A stretch of DNA of 64,000 nucleotides, taken from positions 868,001 through 932,000 of the forward strand of contig NZ_JAGIAG010000001.1 of the NCBI RefSeq assembly GCF_017744955.1, in the 5' to 3' direction. Source of the DNA: Dokdonella sp. (GTDB taxonomy: Bacteria > Pseudomonadota > Gammaproteobacteria > Xanthomonadales > Rhodanobacteraceae). Below the pieces are notes generated by a model. The model had not been told where the DNA came from. It worked only from the letters and a program-made list of their open reading frames with translations, and did not search any database. Within the stretch, counting starts at the first letter, position 1. Each line of letters opens with the position of its first letter. A program made the position numbers and the translations under genes. Shown here piece by piece: positions 46,429-56,574 of this stretch.

Positions 46429-47292
46429 TCACACCGCCGCCGCGCCGCCGACGATTTCCGAAATCTCTTGCGTGATCGCCGCCTGGCGCGCCTTGTTGTA
46501 GACCAGCGTCAGCGAACCGATCGCCTTGGTCGCGTTGTCCGAGGCGGCCTTCATCGCGACCATGCGCGCGGCATGCTCGCTGGCGAGGTTCTCCAGCACC
46601 GCCTGGTAGACCAGCGACTCGACGTAGCGCGTCAGCACGTGCTCGAGCACGGTCGCCGCGTCCGGCTCGTAGAGGTAGTCCCACGCGTGCGTGGAGGCCA
46701 GCTGTTCCGACGGCGGCAGCGGCAGCAGCGCGTCGATCGTCGGCTTCTGCGTCATCGTGTTGACGAAGTCGTTGTAGGCGAGGTTCAGGCGGTCGACGCG
46801 ACCGGCCGTGTACTCGTCCAGCATGACCTTGATCACGCCGATCAGCTCGGCGATCTGCGGCTTCTCGCCCAGATGCGTGACCGAACCGACCATGTTGACC
46901 TTGAGGCGGCGGAAGAACTGTGTCGCCTTCTGGCCGATGCAGACGACGTCGACCTCGACACCCTTGTTCTGCCACTCGCGGATTTCGGCGAGCAGGCGGC
47001 GGAACAGGTTCGTGTTGAGGCCGCCGCACAGGCCGCGATCGGTCGACACGACGACGTAGCCGACGCGCTTGACGTGCTCGCGCTCGACCAGGAACGGATG
47101 CTTGAACTCGACGTTCGCATGCGCGATGTGGCCGATGACCTGGCGCATCAAGCGCGCGTACGGACGCGAGGCCTTCATCAGGTCCTGCGCCTTGCGGATC
47201 TTCGACGCCGAGACCATTTCGAGCGCGCGCGTCACCTTGCGCGTGTTCGCGACGCTCTTGATCTTGGTGCGGATTTCTCTTGCGCCTGCCAT
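46429..47292 (-). CDS. atpG: F1Fo ATP synthase gamma subunit
   Basis: A 287-residue rotor-shaft subunit of F1. It starts [35 protein letters not shown], the conserved N-terminal coiled-coil helix, and ends with the conserved C-terminal helix [17 protein letters not shown]. The [11 protein letters not shown] segment in the Rossmann-like domain is intact. The length is normal. It is bounded on both sides by copies of the same palindromic repeat, which separate it from atpA and atpD. Confidence 0.99.
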   Translation of the reverse strand: MAGAREIRTKIKSVANTRKVTRALEMVSASKIRKAQDLMKASRPYARLMRQVIGHIAHANVEFKHPFLVEREHVKRVGYVVVSTDRGLCGGLNTNLFRRLLAEIREWQNKGVEVDVVCIGQKATQFFRRLKVNMVGSVTHLGEKPQIAELIGVIKVMLDEYTAGRVDRLNLAYNDFVNTMTQKPTIDALLPLPPSEQLASTHAWDYLYEPDAATVLEHVLTRYVESLVYQAVLENLASEHAARMVAMKAASDNATKAIGSLTLVYNKARQAAITQEISEIVGGAAAV

Positions 47293-47302
47293 TCGATTCT
47301 CC

Positions 47303-47394
47303 GTGAGCGGTCAGCGGTGAGCGGTGAGCGGGAACAGCGAGAGCGTCGAAGCATTGCGCTTTTTCCGCTCACCGCTCACCGCTTTACCGCTCAC
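47303..47394. repeat. GTGAGCGG-type inverted repeat between atpA and atpG
   Basis: This is the second copy of the element at 46328-46420, with arms 47303-47331 and 47365-47394 and a similar spacer (GAGAGCGTCG). It occupies nearly the whole 108-base atpA-atpG gap. Confidence 0.85.
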
Positions 47395-47400
47395 AGGCGG

Positions 47401-48963
<1,563 letters not shown>

Positions 48964-49014
48964 GGTGGTGGTTCCTGCTCGCGCATCCGGGTGGATGCGA
49001 CGTGGGTCCAAGGG

Positions 49015-49088
49015 GTCGAAAGTGAAAAGTCGAAAATCAACGCTCGAACGAGGCGCGGCCGCGCCAGGGTTGAGCTTCGACTTTTGAC
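49015..49088. repeat. GTCGAAAGTGAAAAGTCG-type inverted repeat between atpH and atpA
   Basis: Arms GTGAAAAGTCGAA (49022-49034) and TTCGACTTTTGAC (49076-49088) pair with one mismatch. The left side also carries a second GTCGAAA unit. This is a third, distinct repeat family within the atp operon. Confidence 0.7.
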
Positions 49089-49112
49089 CTCCGACGTCGA
49101 ACTGCGAAGAAA

Positions 49113-49139
49113 CCCGCCGGCGCGATCCGCGCCGGCGGG
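49113..49139 (-). terminator. Terminator-like hairpin between atpH and atpA
   Basis: A 12-bp perfect stem, CCCGCCGGCGCG / CGCGCCGGCGGG, has a 3-base loop. On the minus strand it is followed by TTTCTTCG. It lies 8 bases after the atpH stop, inside the operon, so it would act as an attenuator or RNA-processing/stability signal rather than a full terminator. Confidence 0.5.
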
Positions 49140-49146
49140 GCCTGAA

Positions 49147-49680
49147 TCAATGTGCCAATGCCTGCTGCAGACGCGCCAGGCGACCACGCACCGAACCGTC
49201 GATGACGACTTCGCCGGCGTCGATCACGACGCCGCCGAGCATGCCTTCGTCGATCGTCTGCTCGACCTCGATGTCGCGGCCGAAGCGGCGCTTCAGCGCG
49301 TCCTTCAGCTTGGCGGCCTCGGTCGCGTCGATCGGCGTGGCCGAGCGCAGGTTGACCTTCAGCACGCGCTCCGCTTCGTGCTTGAGCTCTTCGAACAGCG
49401 CGCCGATTTCCGGCAGCACCGGCAGGCGGCGGTTCTCGGCCAGCACGCGCACGAAACCGGCGAACGCCGAATCGGCGGGCTCGCCTTCCGGCGTGACCAG
49501 GGCGGCGAGATCCTTCTGCGCGACGCGCGGATCGCCGAACAGCGCGGTCACGCGCGGATCGGCGGCGACCTGCGCGGCGAAGGCGAGCTTGCCGGCCCAG
49601 TCGCCGAGGGCGTTGCCCGAACGCGCCAGTTCGAACGCGGCGCGTGCGTACGGACGGGCGAGGGTGAGTGCGCTGGACAT
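49147..49680 (-). CDS. atpH: F1Fo ATP synthase delta subunit
   Basis: A 177-residue subunit linking the b-subunit stator to the top of F1. The N-terminal six-helix domain begins SSALTLARPYARAAFELA, as in E. coli AtpH. The C-terminal part has V-E-Q-T-I-D-E-G-M-L-G-G-V-V-I-D-A-G-E, matching the conserved C-terminal motif with G-G. It lies 1 base after atpF, so the two are translationally coupled. The length equals the E. coli protein. Confidence 0.98.
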   Translation of the reverse strand: MSSALTLARPYARAAFELARSGNALGDWAGKLAFAAQVAADPRVTALFGDPRVAQKDLAALVTPEGEPADSAFAGFVRVLAENRRLPVLPEIGALFEELKHEAERVLKVNLRSATPIDATEAAKLKDALKRRFGRDIEVEQTIDEGMLGGVVIDAGEVVIDGSVRGRLARLQQALAH

Positions 49681-49681
49681 G

Positions 49682-50152
49682 TCAGATCTCGGTGACGAGC
49701 TGGTCGATCAGGGCCTTGTGCGCGTTCGCGTCGATCTCGCGCTTGAGGATCTTCTCGGCGCCGGCGACCGCGAGTGCGGCGACCTTGCCGCGCAGTTCCT
49801 CGCGCGCCTTGTGCGCCTGCGCTTCGATGTCGGCGGCGGCGATCGCTTTCTGCTTGGTCGCCTCGACGATCGCGTCCTGCTTCGCCTTGTCGACGATCTG
49901 CGCGGCCTGGTGGTGCGCCTTGTCGACGATGGTGGCGGCTTCGGCACGCGCCTTCTTGATCTCGTCGGCGACGCGCGCGTCGGCATCGGCGAGCTCCTTG
50001 CGCGCCTTTTCCGCTTGCGACAGGCCTTCGGCGATCTTGTTCTGGCGGTCTTCGATGGCCGCGATGATGTGCGGCCAGCCGAATTTCATGACGAGCCAGA
50101 CCACCGCGAAGAACGCGAAGCCCTGGATGACCAGAGTGAGATTGGGAATCAT
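49682..50152 (-). CDS. atpF: F1Fo ATP synthase b subunit
   Basis: A 156-residue peripheral stalk subunit, the same length as E. coli b. One N-terminal membrane helix (LTLVIQGFAFFAVVWLVMKF) is followed by W-P-H-I-I-A-A-I-E-D-R-Q. The remainder is a long charged, Ala-rich coiled coil (A-E-K-A-R-K-E-L-A-D-A) ending in K-A-L-I-D-Q-L-V-T-E-I. It anchors the delta and alpha subunits to the a/c sector. It is encoded between atpE (62 bases upstream) and atpH (1 base downstream). Confidence 0.98.
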   Translation of the reverse strand: MIPNLTLVIQGFAFFAVVWLVMKFGWPHIIAAIEDRQNKIAEGLSQAEKARKELADADARVADEIKKARAEAATIVDKAHHQAAQIVDKAKQDAIVEATKQKAIAAADIEAQAHKAREELRGKVAALAVAGAEKILKREIDANAHKALIDQLVTEI

Positions 50153-50214
50153 GGAATGCTCCTGCGTCGCGGCGACCTCATGCGGCCGCCGCGCAGAACT
50201 GCGGATTCGTCGAC

Positions 50215-51891
<1,677 letters not shown>

Positions 51892-51967
51892 TGGACATTC
51901 CCGCAGGCGGGAGAAGGGGCTGCAGCGCGCGTCTCCCGGCGCGACCCACCTCTCCAAAAGGCCTTCG

Positions 51968-51997
51968 AGTTTATCAATGGCGGCCACTCGGCTGCAA
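51968..51997 (-). promoter_or_regulatory. Candidate promoter of the atp operon
   Basis: On the minus strand TTGCAG (51997-51992) and an extended -10 TGATAAACT (TAAACT 51973-51968) are spaced by 18 bases, ~75 bases upstream of the atpI start. The match is moderate: the TG extension compensates for a weak -35. Confidence 0.4.
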
Positions 51998-52165
51998 TGT
52001 GGCAGACGCCGCAAAACACGCAAACCGCGCTGCCATGCGGTTTGTGCACCCACCCGCCTTCGCGGCAAATCGCCGCATGCGCTGCGGTGCAGCAAAACTC
52101 CGCTTCGAAAGTCCCGGCGAGCAACACCCGCGGCCCAGTCGCTCCTTGCTTGAATGCTCTTGATG

Positions 52166-52263
52166 AAGAGTGCGGCCATGGATGGCCGCGGTTGGACTCC
52201 CCCGAAGTCGCGACCACGCCCAGGTAGACCGCCTGGCAGATGACGGCGATCCCGGACGGATCG
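52166..52263 (-). repeat. Third copy of the 105-bp repeat family
   Basis: The reverse complement matches the units at 35925 and 36030, including GATCCGTCC-GGGATCGCCGT at one end and GCGGCCATCCATGGCCGCAC at the other. Its middle has diverged. Confidence 0.7.
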
Positions 52264-52264
52264 C

Positions 52265-52290
52265 AAAAAAAAAGCCGGGCAAAGCCCGGC
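52265..52290 (-). terminator. Intrinsic terminator of the phasin gene
   Basis: Read on the minus strand, GCCGGGC-TTT-GCCCGGC is followed by nine T residues. This is a textbook rho-independent terminator 69 bases after the phasin stop, and the strongest one in the window. Confidence 0.93.
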
Positions 52291-52359
52291 CTGGAATCGG
52301 CGCAGTCGCGGGGGAGGGGGATGCGACTGCACGGTCTGACGTTGCTCGTATGGCGGCGA

Positions 52360-52752
52360 TCAGCGCGCGCCGGTCGCCTTCTTGGCGGCATTGACCTGCT
52401 TGGTGATCGTCTCGTTGGTGGTCTCGAACGAGCCCTTGGCCAGCGCGCCGATCGCTTCGGAGGTCTTCACCGACACGCCGAGGACTTCCTGGGTGTTGGC
52501 GTAGAACTTCTCGGCGTTTTCCTTGGCCAGCTGCATGCCCTTCGGCCAGATCGCCTTGGCGCCTTCCAGGTCGCGCACTTCGGCGGCTTCCGACCAGAAT
52601 TCGACCGAGGCCTTGATGCGCTCTTCGAAGGTCTTCAGGTTCAGCTCGGTGATGCGCTCGAAACCGGCCAGGGCCAGGCCCTGCGCCTTGACGAAGGTAT
52701 CGGCGTAGCTCTTGCCCAGAGCCAGCGACTGCGAATTGATCTGCTCGAACAT
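52360..52752 (-). CDS. Phasin family protein
   Basis: A 130-residue, fully helical, soluble protein of the phasin family (TIGR01841-like). It has the N-terminal F-E-Q-I-N-S-Q-S-L-A and an amphipathic repeat pattern through T-F-V-K-A-Q-G-L-A-L-A-G-F-E-R-I-T-E-L-N. The C-terminus is Ala/Lys-rich (N-A-A-K-K-A-T-G-A-R). Phasins coat polyhydroxyalkanoate granules and influence their size. No PHA synthase is in the window, so a stress-related phasin-like role is possible. The start at 52752 was chosen over an upstream Met because a promoter and ribosome-binding region (GAGGCAATCCCCATG) fit it. It is a monocistronic unit with its own promoter and terminator. Confidence 0.88.
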   Translation of the reverse strand: MFEQINSQSLALGKSYADTFVKAQGLALAGFERITELNLKTFEERIKASVEFWSEAAEVRDLEGAKAIWPKGMQLAKENAEKFYANTQEVLGVSVKTSEAIGALAKGSFETTNETITKQVNAAKKATGAR

Positions 52753-53029
52753 GGGGATTGCCTCAAAACGGGATGGGGGAGATGTGGCAGGCATCCTAGC
52801 AGCGTCTTTGTTGCGATGCAACAAGTTTCGTTCGCAACGCTGCCGGGAAGCCCGAGATTCGCACCAGTCGCATTACAGATCAGTTACTTCCGCGTGAACT
52901 CGCGGGAAAGTGCGCAGTCCGTCGGGTTCCGCCTCCTGGGCGCGGATGCGGCAGCTGCACATGAGCTGCCGCGCCGCAGGAAGCGCCCGGCTTTGCCGAT
53001 CCGCGCCTTCGGCGGGCGGCGACCGCGAA
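52753..53029. other. Phasin upstream region
   Basis: This 277-base gap contains the phasin promoter/operator (52793-52824). The part nearer queD holds an imperfect GC-rich palindrome (GCGGCAGCTGC...GAGCTGCCGC, about 52944-52972) that could serve as a queD 3' hairpin. No T-run follows it. Confidence 0.45.
52793..52824 (-). promoter_or_regulatory. Phasin promoter with PhaR-like operator
   Basis: On the minus strand TTGCAT (52821-52816) and TAGGAT (52798-52793) are separated by exactly 17 bases. The -35 lies inside a perfect palindrome, TTGTTGCGATGCAACAA (52808-52824), which contains TGC-N3-GCA, the arrangement bound by the PHA regulator PhaR in other bacteria. Binding would occlude the -35, consistent with repression that is relieved when PHA is made. 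The regulator's identity is inference. Confidence 0.6.
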
Positions 53030-53395
53030 TCAGTCCCCGTCGGGGCCTGCGTAACTACAGGCCGACGTGCAGGTCTCGTGCACGACCAGGCGCGCCAGCA
53101 GCGGCAGGTCGGGCTTCAGCCGATCCCAGATCCATCGTGCGAGGTTTTCGCTGGTCGGATTGTCGAGGCCGGGGACCTCGTTGAGGTAGCGATGGTCGAG
53201 CTGGTCGAACAACGGCGCGAACGCGCTCTTGATGTCGGCGAAGTCCATGACCCAGCCGAGCTGCGGGTCGAGCGGGCCGCGCACGTGCACCTCGACGCGG
53301 AACGAATGCCCGTGCAGGCGCGCGCACTTGTGCCCGGCCGGCACGTTCGGCAGGCGGTGCGCGGCTTCGATGTGAAAGGTCTTGGAGATCTCCAT
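53030..53395 (-). CDS. queD: 6-carboxy-5,6,7,8-tetrahydropterin synthase (QueD)
   Basis: A 121-residue PTPS-fold enzyme that converts 7,8-dihydroneopterin triphosphate to 6-carboxytetrahydropterin in queuosine biosynthesis. The zinc His ligands are in A-A-H-R-L and L-H-G-H-S-F, and the catalytic Cys is in H-K-C-A-R-L (about residue 24). The conserved M-D-F-A-D-I-K, L-D-H-R-Y-L-N and V-H-E-T-C-T segments are intact. The length equals E. coli QueD. The start at 53395 (MEISKTFHIEAAH) matches the family, and the 18-residue longer form is rejected. It is divergent from tldD. Confidence 0.95.
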   Translation of the reverse strand: MEISKTFHIEAAHRLPNVPAGHKCARLHGHSFRVEVHVRGPLDPQLGWVMDFADIKSAFAPLFDQLDHRYLNEVPGLDNPTSENLARWIWDRLKPDLPLLARLVVHETCTSACSYAGPDGD

Positions 53396-53534
53396 CGGGC
53401 GAAATGGTAGCAGGCGGACCCCGGCGACCGCCTCGCGGCGGCGGTTCATCTATGCCCTTTGTCACGTGACTGACTCCGTCGGCTCGGACAACATCGGCGG
53501 TCCGCGCACGCTGGTGCGGCGAAAACACGAATCC

Positions 53535-53541
53535 CGGAGGG
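53535..53541 (+). promoter_or_regulatory. Strong ribosome-binding site of tldD
   Basis: A GGAGGGA lies a few bases upstream of ATG 53545 and fixes the start that gives the Tat signal. A perfect GTCACGTGAC palindrome at 53461-53470 lies in the same divergent region. Confidence 0.7.
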
Positions 53542-53544
53542 ACA

Positions 53545-55179
53545 ATGGACAGACGCGATTTCCTGAAAATCACCGGCGTGAGCCTCGGTGGCTTGGCGAT
53601 CCCCACGTTCTACGGACGCGCGATCGCGGCCGAAGAACTGCTCAGCACGATCGACGTGGGAGCCAAGAAGAAGCTCGCCGACGTCGCGCTCAACGCCGCC
53701 AAGGCGGACGGCGCCAGCTACTGCGACGTGCGCATCGGCCGCTACCTGCGCCAGTTCGTCGTCACGCGCGAAGACAAGGTGCAGAACGTCGTCAACACCG
53801 AGTCGACCGGCATCGGCATCCGCGTGATCGCCAAGGGATCGTGGGGCTTCGCGGCGACCAGCGACCTGTCGGCCGACGCGGTGGCGAAGGCGGCGGCGCA
53901 GGCGGTGGCGATCGCCAAGGCCAACGCGCGCCTGCGCACCGAGCCGGTGCAACTGGCGCCGGTGAAGGGCGTCGGCGAGGTCTCGTGGAAGACGCCGATC
54001 GTGAAGAACGCGATGGCCGTGCCGATCAAGGACAAGGTCGACCTGCTGCTCGGCGTCAACAGCGAGGCGATGAAGGCCGGCGCGAGCTTCGTCAACTCGA
54101 CCCTGTTCCTGGTCAACGAGCAGAAGTACTTCGCCTCGACCGACGGTTCCTACATCGACCAGGACGTGCACCGCATCTGGGCGCCGATGCAGGTCACCGC
54201 GGTCGACCAGAAGAGCGGCAAGTTCCGCACGCGCTCGGGCCTGTCCTCGCCGCGCGGCATGGGTTTCGAATACCTCGACGCGAAGGCGGGCGACAAGGTC
54301 GAACTGCCCGGCGGCGCGATCGTCTATCGCGACTCCTACGACATGAAGGCCGACGCGATCGCGGCGGCGAAGCAGGCGAAGGAAAAGCTGACCGCGCCGT
54401 CGGTCAAGCCGGGCAAGTACGACCTGATGCTCGATCCCTCGCACACCTGGCTGACGATCCACGAGTCGGTCGGCCATCCGCTCGAACTCGACCGCGTGCT
54501 CGGCTACGAGGCGAACTACGCCGGCACCAGCTTCGCCACGCTGGACAAGCTCAAGGACAAGTTCAAGTACGGCAGCGACAAGGTCACGATCTTCGCCGAC
54601 AAGATCCAGCCCGGCTCGCTCGGCGCGGTCGGCTACGACGACGAAGGCGTCAAGACGCAGAAGTGGGACCTGATCAAGGACGGCACCCTGGTCAACTACC
54701 AGGTCATCCGCGACCAGGCGCACATCCTCGGTCTGAAGGAATCGCAGGGCTGCTGCTACGCCGACTCGTGGTCGAGCGTGCAGTTCCAGCGCATGGCCAA
54801 CGTCTCGCTCGCACCGGGCAAGGACAAGCTCTCGCCGGCCGACATGATCAAGGGCATCGAGAACGGCATCTACATCGTCGGCGACGGCTCCTTCTCGATC
54901 GACCAGCAGCGCTACAACGCGCAATTCGGCGGCCAGCTGTTCTACGAGATCAAGAACGGCAAGGTCACCCAGCAGATCGAGGACGTCGCCTACCAGATCC
55001 GCACGCCGGAATTCTGGAACTCCTGCGTCGCCGTCTGCGACGAGAGCGACTACCGCCTCGGCGGCTCGTTCTTCGACGGCAAGGGCCAGCCCGGCCAGGT
55101 TTCGGCCGTCTCGCACGGTTCGAGCACGGCGCGCTTCAACGGCGTCAACGTCATCAACACGGCGCGCAGCCTCGGCTAA
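53545..55179 (+). CDS. tldD: Tat-exported TldD-family metalloprotease
   Basis: A 544-residue TldD protein with an N-terminal twin-arginine signal (MDRRDFLKITGVSLGG, cleavage near A-I-A-A-E), so it should act in the periplasm. The metalloprotease motif H-E-S-V-G-H at residues 306-311 is the HExxxH signature of TldD, followed by P-L-E-L-D-R. In E. coli, TldD with TldE/PmbA degrades unfolded or modified peptides such as microcin B17 leader and CcdA. The C-terminal region that in E. coli carries a Cys metal ligand reads S-F-F-D-G-K-G-Q-P here, so a third ligand may be missing or replaced. It starts the protease/MoxR module, 17 bases before the first PmbA gene. Confidence 0.9.
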   Translation: MDRRDFLKITGVSLGGLAIPTFYGRAIAAEELLSTIDVGAKKKLADVALNAAKADGASYCDVRIGRYLRQFVVTREDKVQNVVNTESTGIGIRVIAKGSWGFAATSDLSADAVAKAAAQAVAIAKANARLRTEPVQLAPVKGVGEVSWKTPIVKNAMAVPIKDKVDLLLGVNSEAMKAGASFVNSTLFLVNEQKYFASTDGSYIDQDVHRIWAPMQVTAVDQKSGKFRTRSGLSSPRGMGFEYLDAKAGDKVELPGGAIVYRDSYDMKADAIAAAKQAKEKLTAPSVKPGKYDLMLDPSHTWLTIHESVGHPLELDRVLGYEANYAGTSFATLDKLKDKFKYGSDKVTIFADKIQPGSLGAVGYDDEGVKTQKWDLIKDGTLVNYQVIRDQAHILGLKESQGCCYADSWSSVQFQRMANVSLAPGKDKLSPADMIKGIENGIYIVGDGSFSIDQQRYNAQFGGQLFYEIKNGKVTQQIEDVAYQIRTPEFWNSCVAVCDESDYRLGGSFFDGKGQPGQVSAVSHGSSTARFNGVNVINTARSLG

Positions 55180-55196
55180 GACCTAAGGGAGCAATC

Positions 55197-56531
55197 ATGA
55201 CCATCTACAGCGAAGAACAAGCCAAGGCCATCCTCGACAAGGCGATCAAGCTGTCCAAGGCGGACGAGTGCAGCGCGACGCTGACCGGCTCCAGCGGCGG
55301 CAACGTGCGCTACGCGCTCAACAACGTCTCCACCAGCGGCTACGTCAGCGACGCCGATCTGGCGATCGAGGTCGCCTTCGGCAAGCGCGTCGGCACGGCG
55401 ACGATCAACGCGTTCGACGACAAGTCCATCGAGGCCGTCGTGCGCCGCGCCGAGGAGCTGGCCAAGCTCGCGCCGGAGAATCCCGAGTTCGTGCCGGCGA
55501 TCGACAAGCAGACCTACAAGTCGAGCAGCACCTTCCTCGAGAAGACCGCGGCGATCACGCCGGAATACCGTGCCCAGGTCGCGGCGGACTGCATCGAGCC
55601 GTGCCGCAAGGACAAGCTGGTCGCGGCGGGCTTCTTCAGCGACGCGCAGAACTTCTCGGCGATCGCCAACAGCAAGGGCAACTTCGGCTACCAGAAGTCC
55701 AGCGGCATGGACTTCACCTGCACCGTGCGCACCGAGGACGGCAAGGGTTCGGGCTGGGTCGCGCGCAACCTCGCCGACGTGGCGAAGTTCGACGCCAAGG
55801 CCGACATCAAGACCGCCATCCAGAAGGCCAAGGGTTCGGTCGACGCGAAGGCGCTCGAGCCGGGCAAGTACACCGTGATCATGGAGCCGGCCGCGACCGC
55901 GGGCCTGATCAGCTTCATGATGTTCGGCTTCGACGCGCGTCGCGCCGACGAAGGCCGCAGCTTCCTGTCGAAGAAGGGCGGCGGCAACAAGGTCGGCGAG
56001 AAGCTGTTCGACGAACGCGTGACGATCTACGCCGATCCGTGGGACGAGAACGCCGCCGTGCTGCCGTGGGACAACGACGGCCTGGCGCGCGAGAAGACGC
56101 CGATCGTCACCAAGGGCAAGGTGGACTACCTGCACTACTCGCGCTACTGGGCGCAGAAGCAGGGCAAGAAGGCGGTCGGCCAGCCCGGCAACCTGATCAT
56201 GCTCGGCGGCGACAAGTCGACGATGGACCTGGTCAAGTCGACCAAGAAGGGCATCCTCGTCACGCGCACCTGGTACATCCGCATGGTCGATCCGCAGACC
56301 GTGCTGCTGACCGGCCTCACGCGCGACGGCACGTTCTACGTCGAGAACGGCGAGATCAAGTACCCGATCAAGAATTTCCGCTTCAACGAGTCACCGGCGA
56401 TCATGCTCAACAACATCGAGGAGATCGGCAAGCCGGTGCGCGTGGGCGACGACGAATCGCCGTTCGTGATGATGATCCCGCCGATGAAGATCCGCGACTT
56501 CACCTTCAGCTCGCTGTCGGACGCGGTCTGA
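55197..56531 (+). CDS. PmbA/TldE-family protein, copy 1
   Basis: A 444-residue TldE/PmbA-like protein, the inactive or partner subunit of TldD. It starts MTIYSEEQAKAILDKAI with no signal peptide. Family-typical features are L-N-N-V-S-T-S-G-Y near residue 35, F-V-P-A-I-D-K-Q, N-S-K-G-N-F-G-Y and the C-terminal L-T-R-D-G-T-F-Y-V-E-N-G-E-I-K-Y-P and F-R-F-N-E-S-P. The HExxxH motif is absent, as expected for TldE. ATG 55197 has TAAGGGAG upstream. It follows tldD by 17 bases and is the first of two adjacent paralogs. A cytoplasmic location would conflict with an exported TldD unless they are co-exported. Confidence 0.9.
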   Translation: MTIYSEEQAKAILDKAIKLSKADECSATLTGSSGGNVRYALNNVSTSGYVSDADLAIEVAFGKRVGTATINAFDDKSIEAVVRRAEELAKLAPENPEFVPAIDKQTYKSSSTFLEKTAAITPEYRAQVAADCIEPCRKDKLVAAGFFSDAQNFSAIANSKGNFGYQKSSGMDFTCTVRTEDGKGSGWVARNLADVAKFDAKADIKTAIQKAKGSVDAKALEPGKYTVIMEPAATAGLISFMMFGFDARRADEGRSFLSKKGGGNKVGEKLFDERVTIYADPWDENAAVLPWDNDGLAREKTPIVTKGKVDYLHYSRYWAQKQGKKAVGQPGNLIMLGGDKSTMDLVKSTKKGILVTRTWYIRMVDPQTVLLTGLTRDGTFYVENGEIKYPIKNFRFNESPAIMLNNIEEIGKPVRVGDDESPFVMMIPPMKIRDFTFSSLSDAV

Positions 56532-56574
56532 CGGAGCGGCGGGGAAACGCCCGGGCTGCGAGGAGGACGACGAC

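Larger units (their letters stand above)
51892..52359. other. atp upstream region with repeat and terminator
   Basis: This 468-base gap holds, in order, REP-like remnants (CCCGCAGGCGGG near 51900), a candidate atp promoter (51968-51997), a reverse copy of the 105-bp repeat family (52166-52263) and the phasin terminator (52265-52290). No coding frame in it looks real. Confidence 0.6.
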
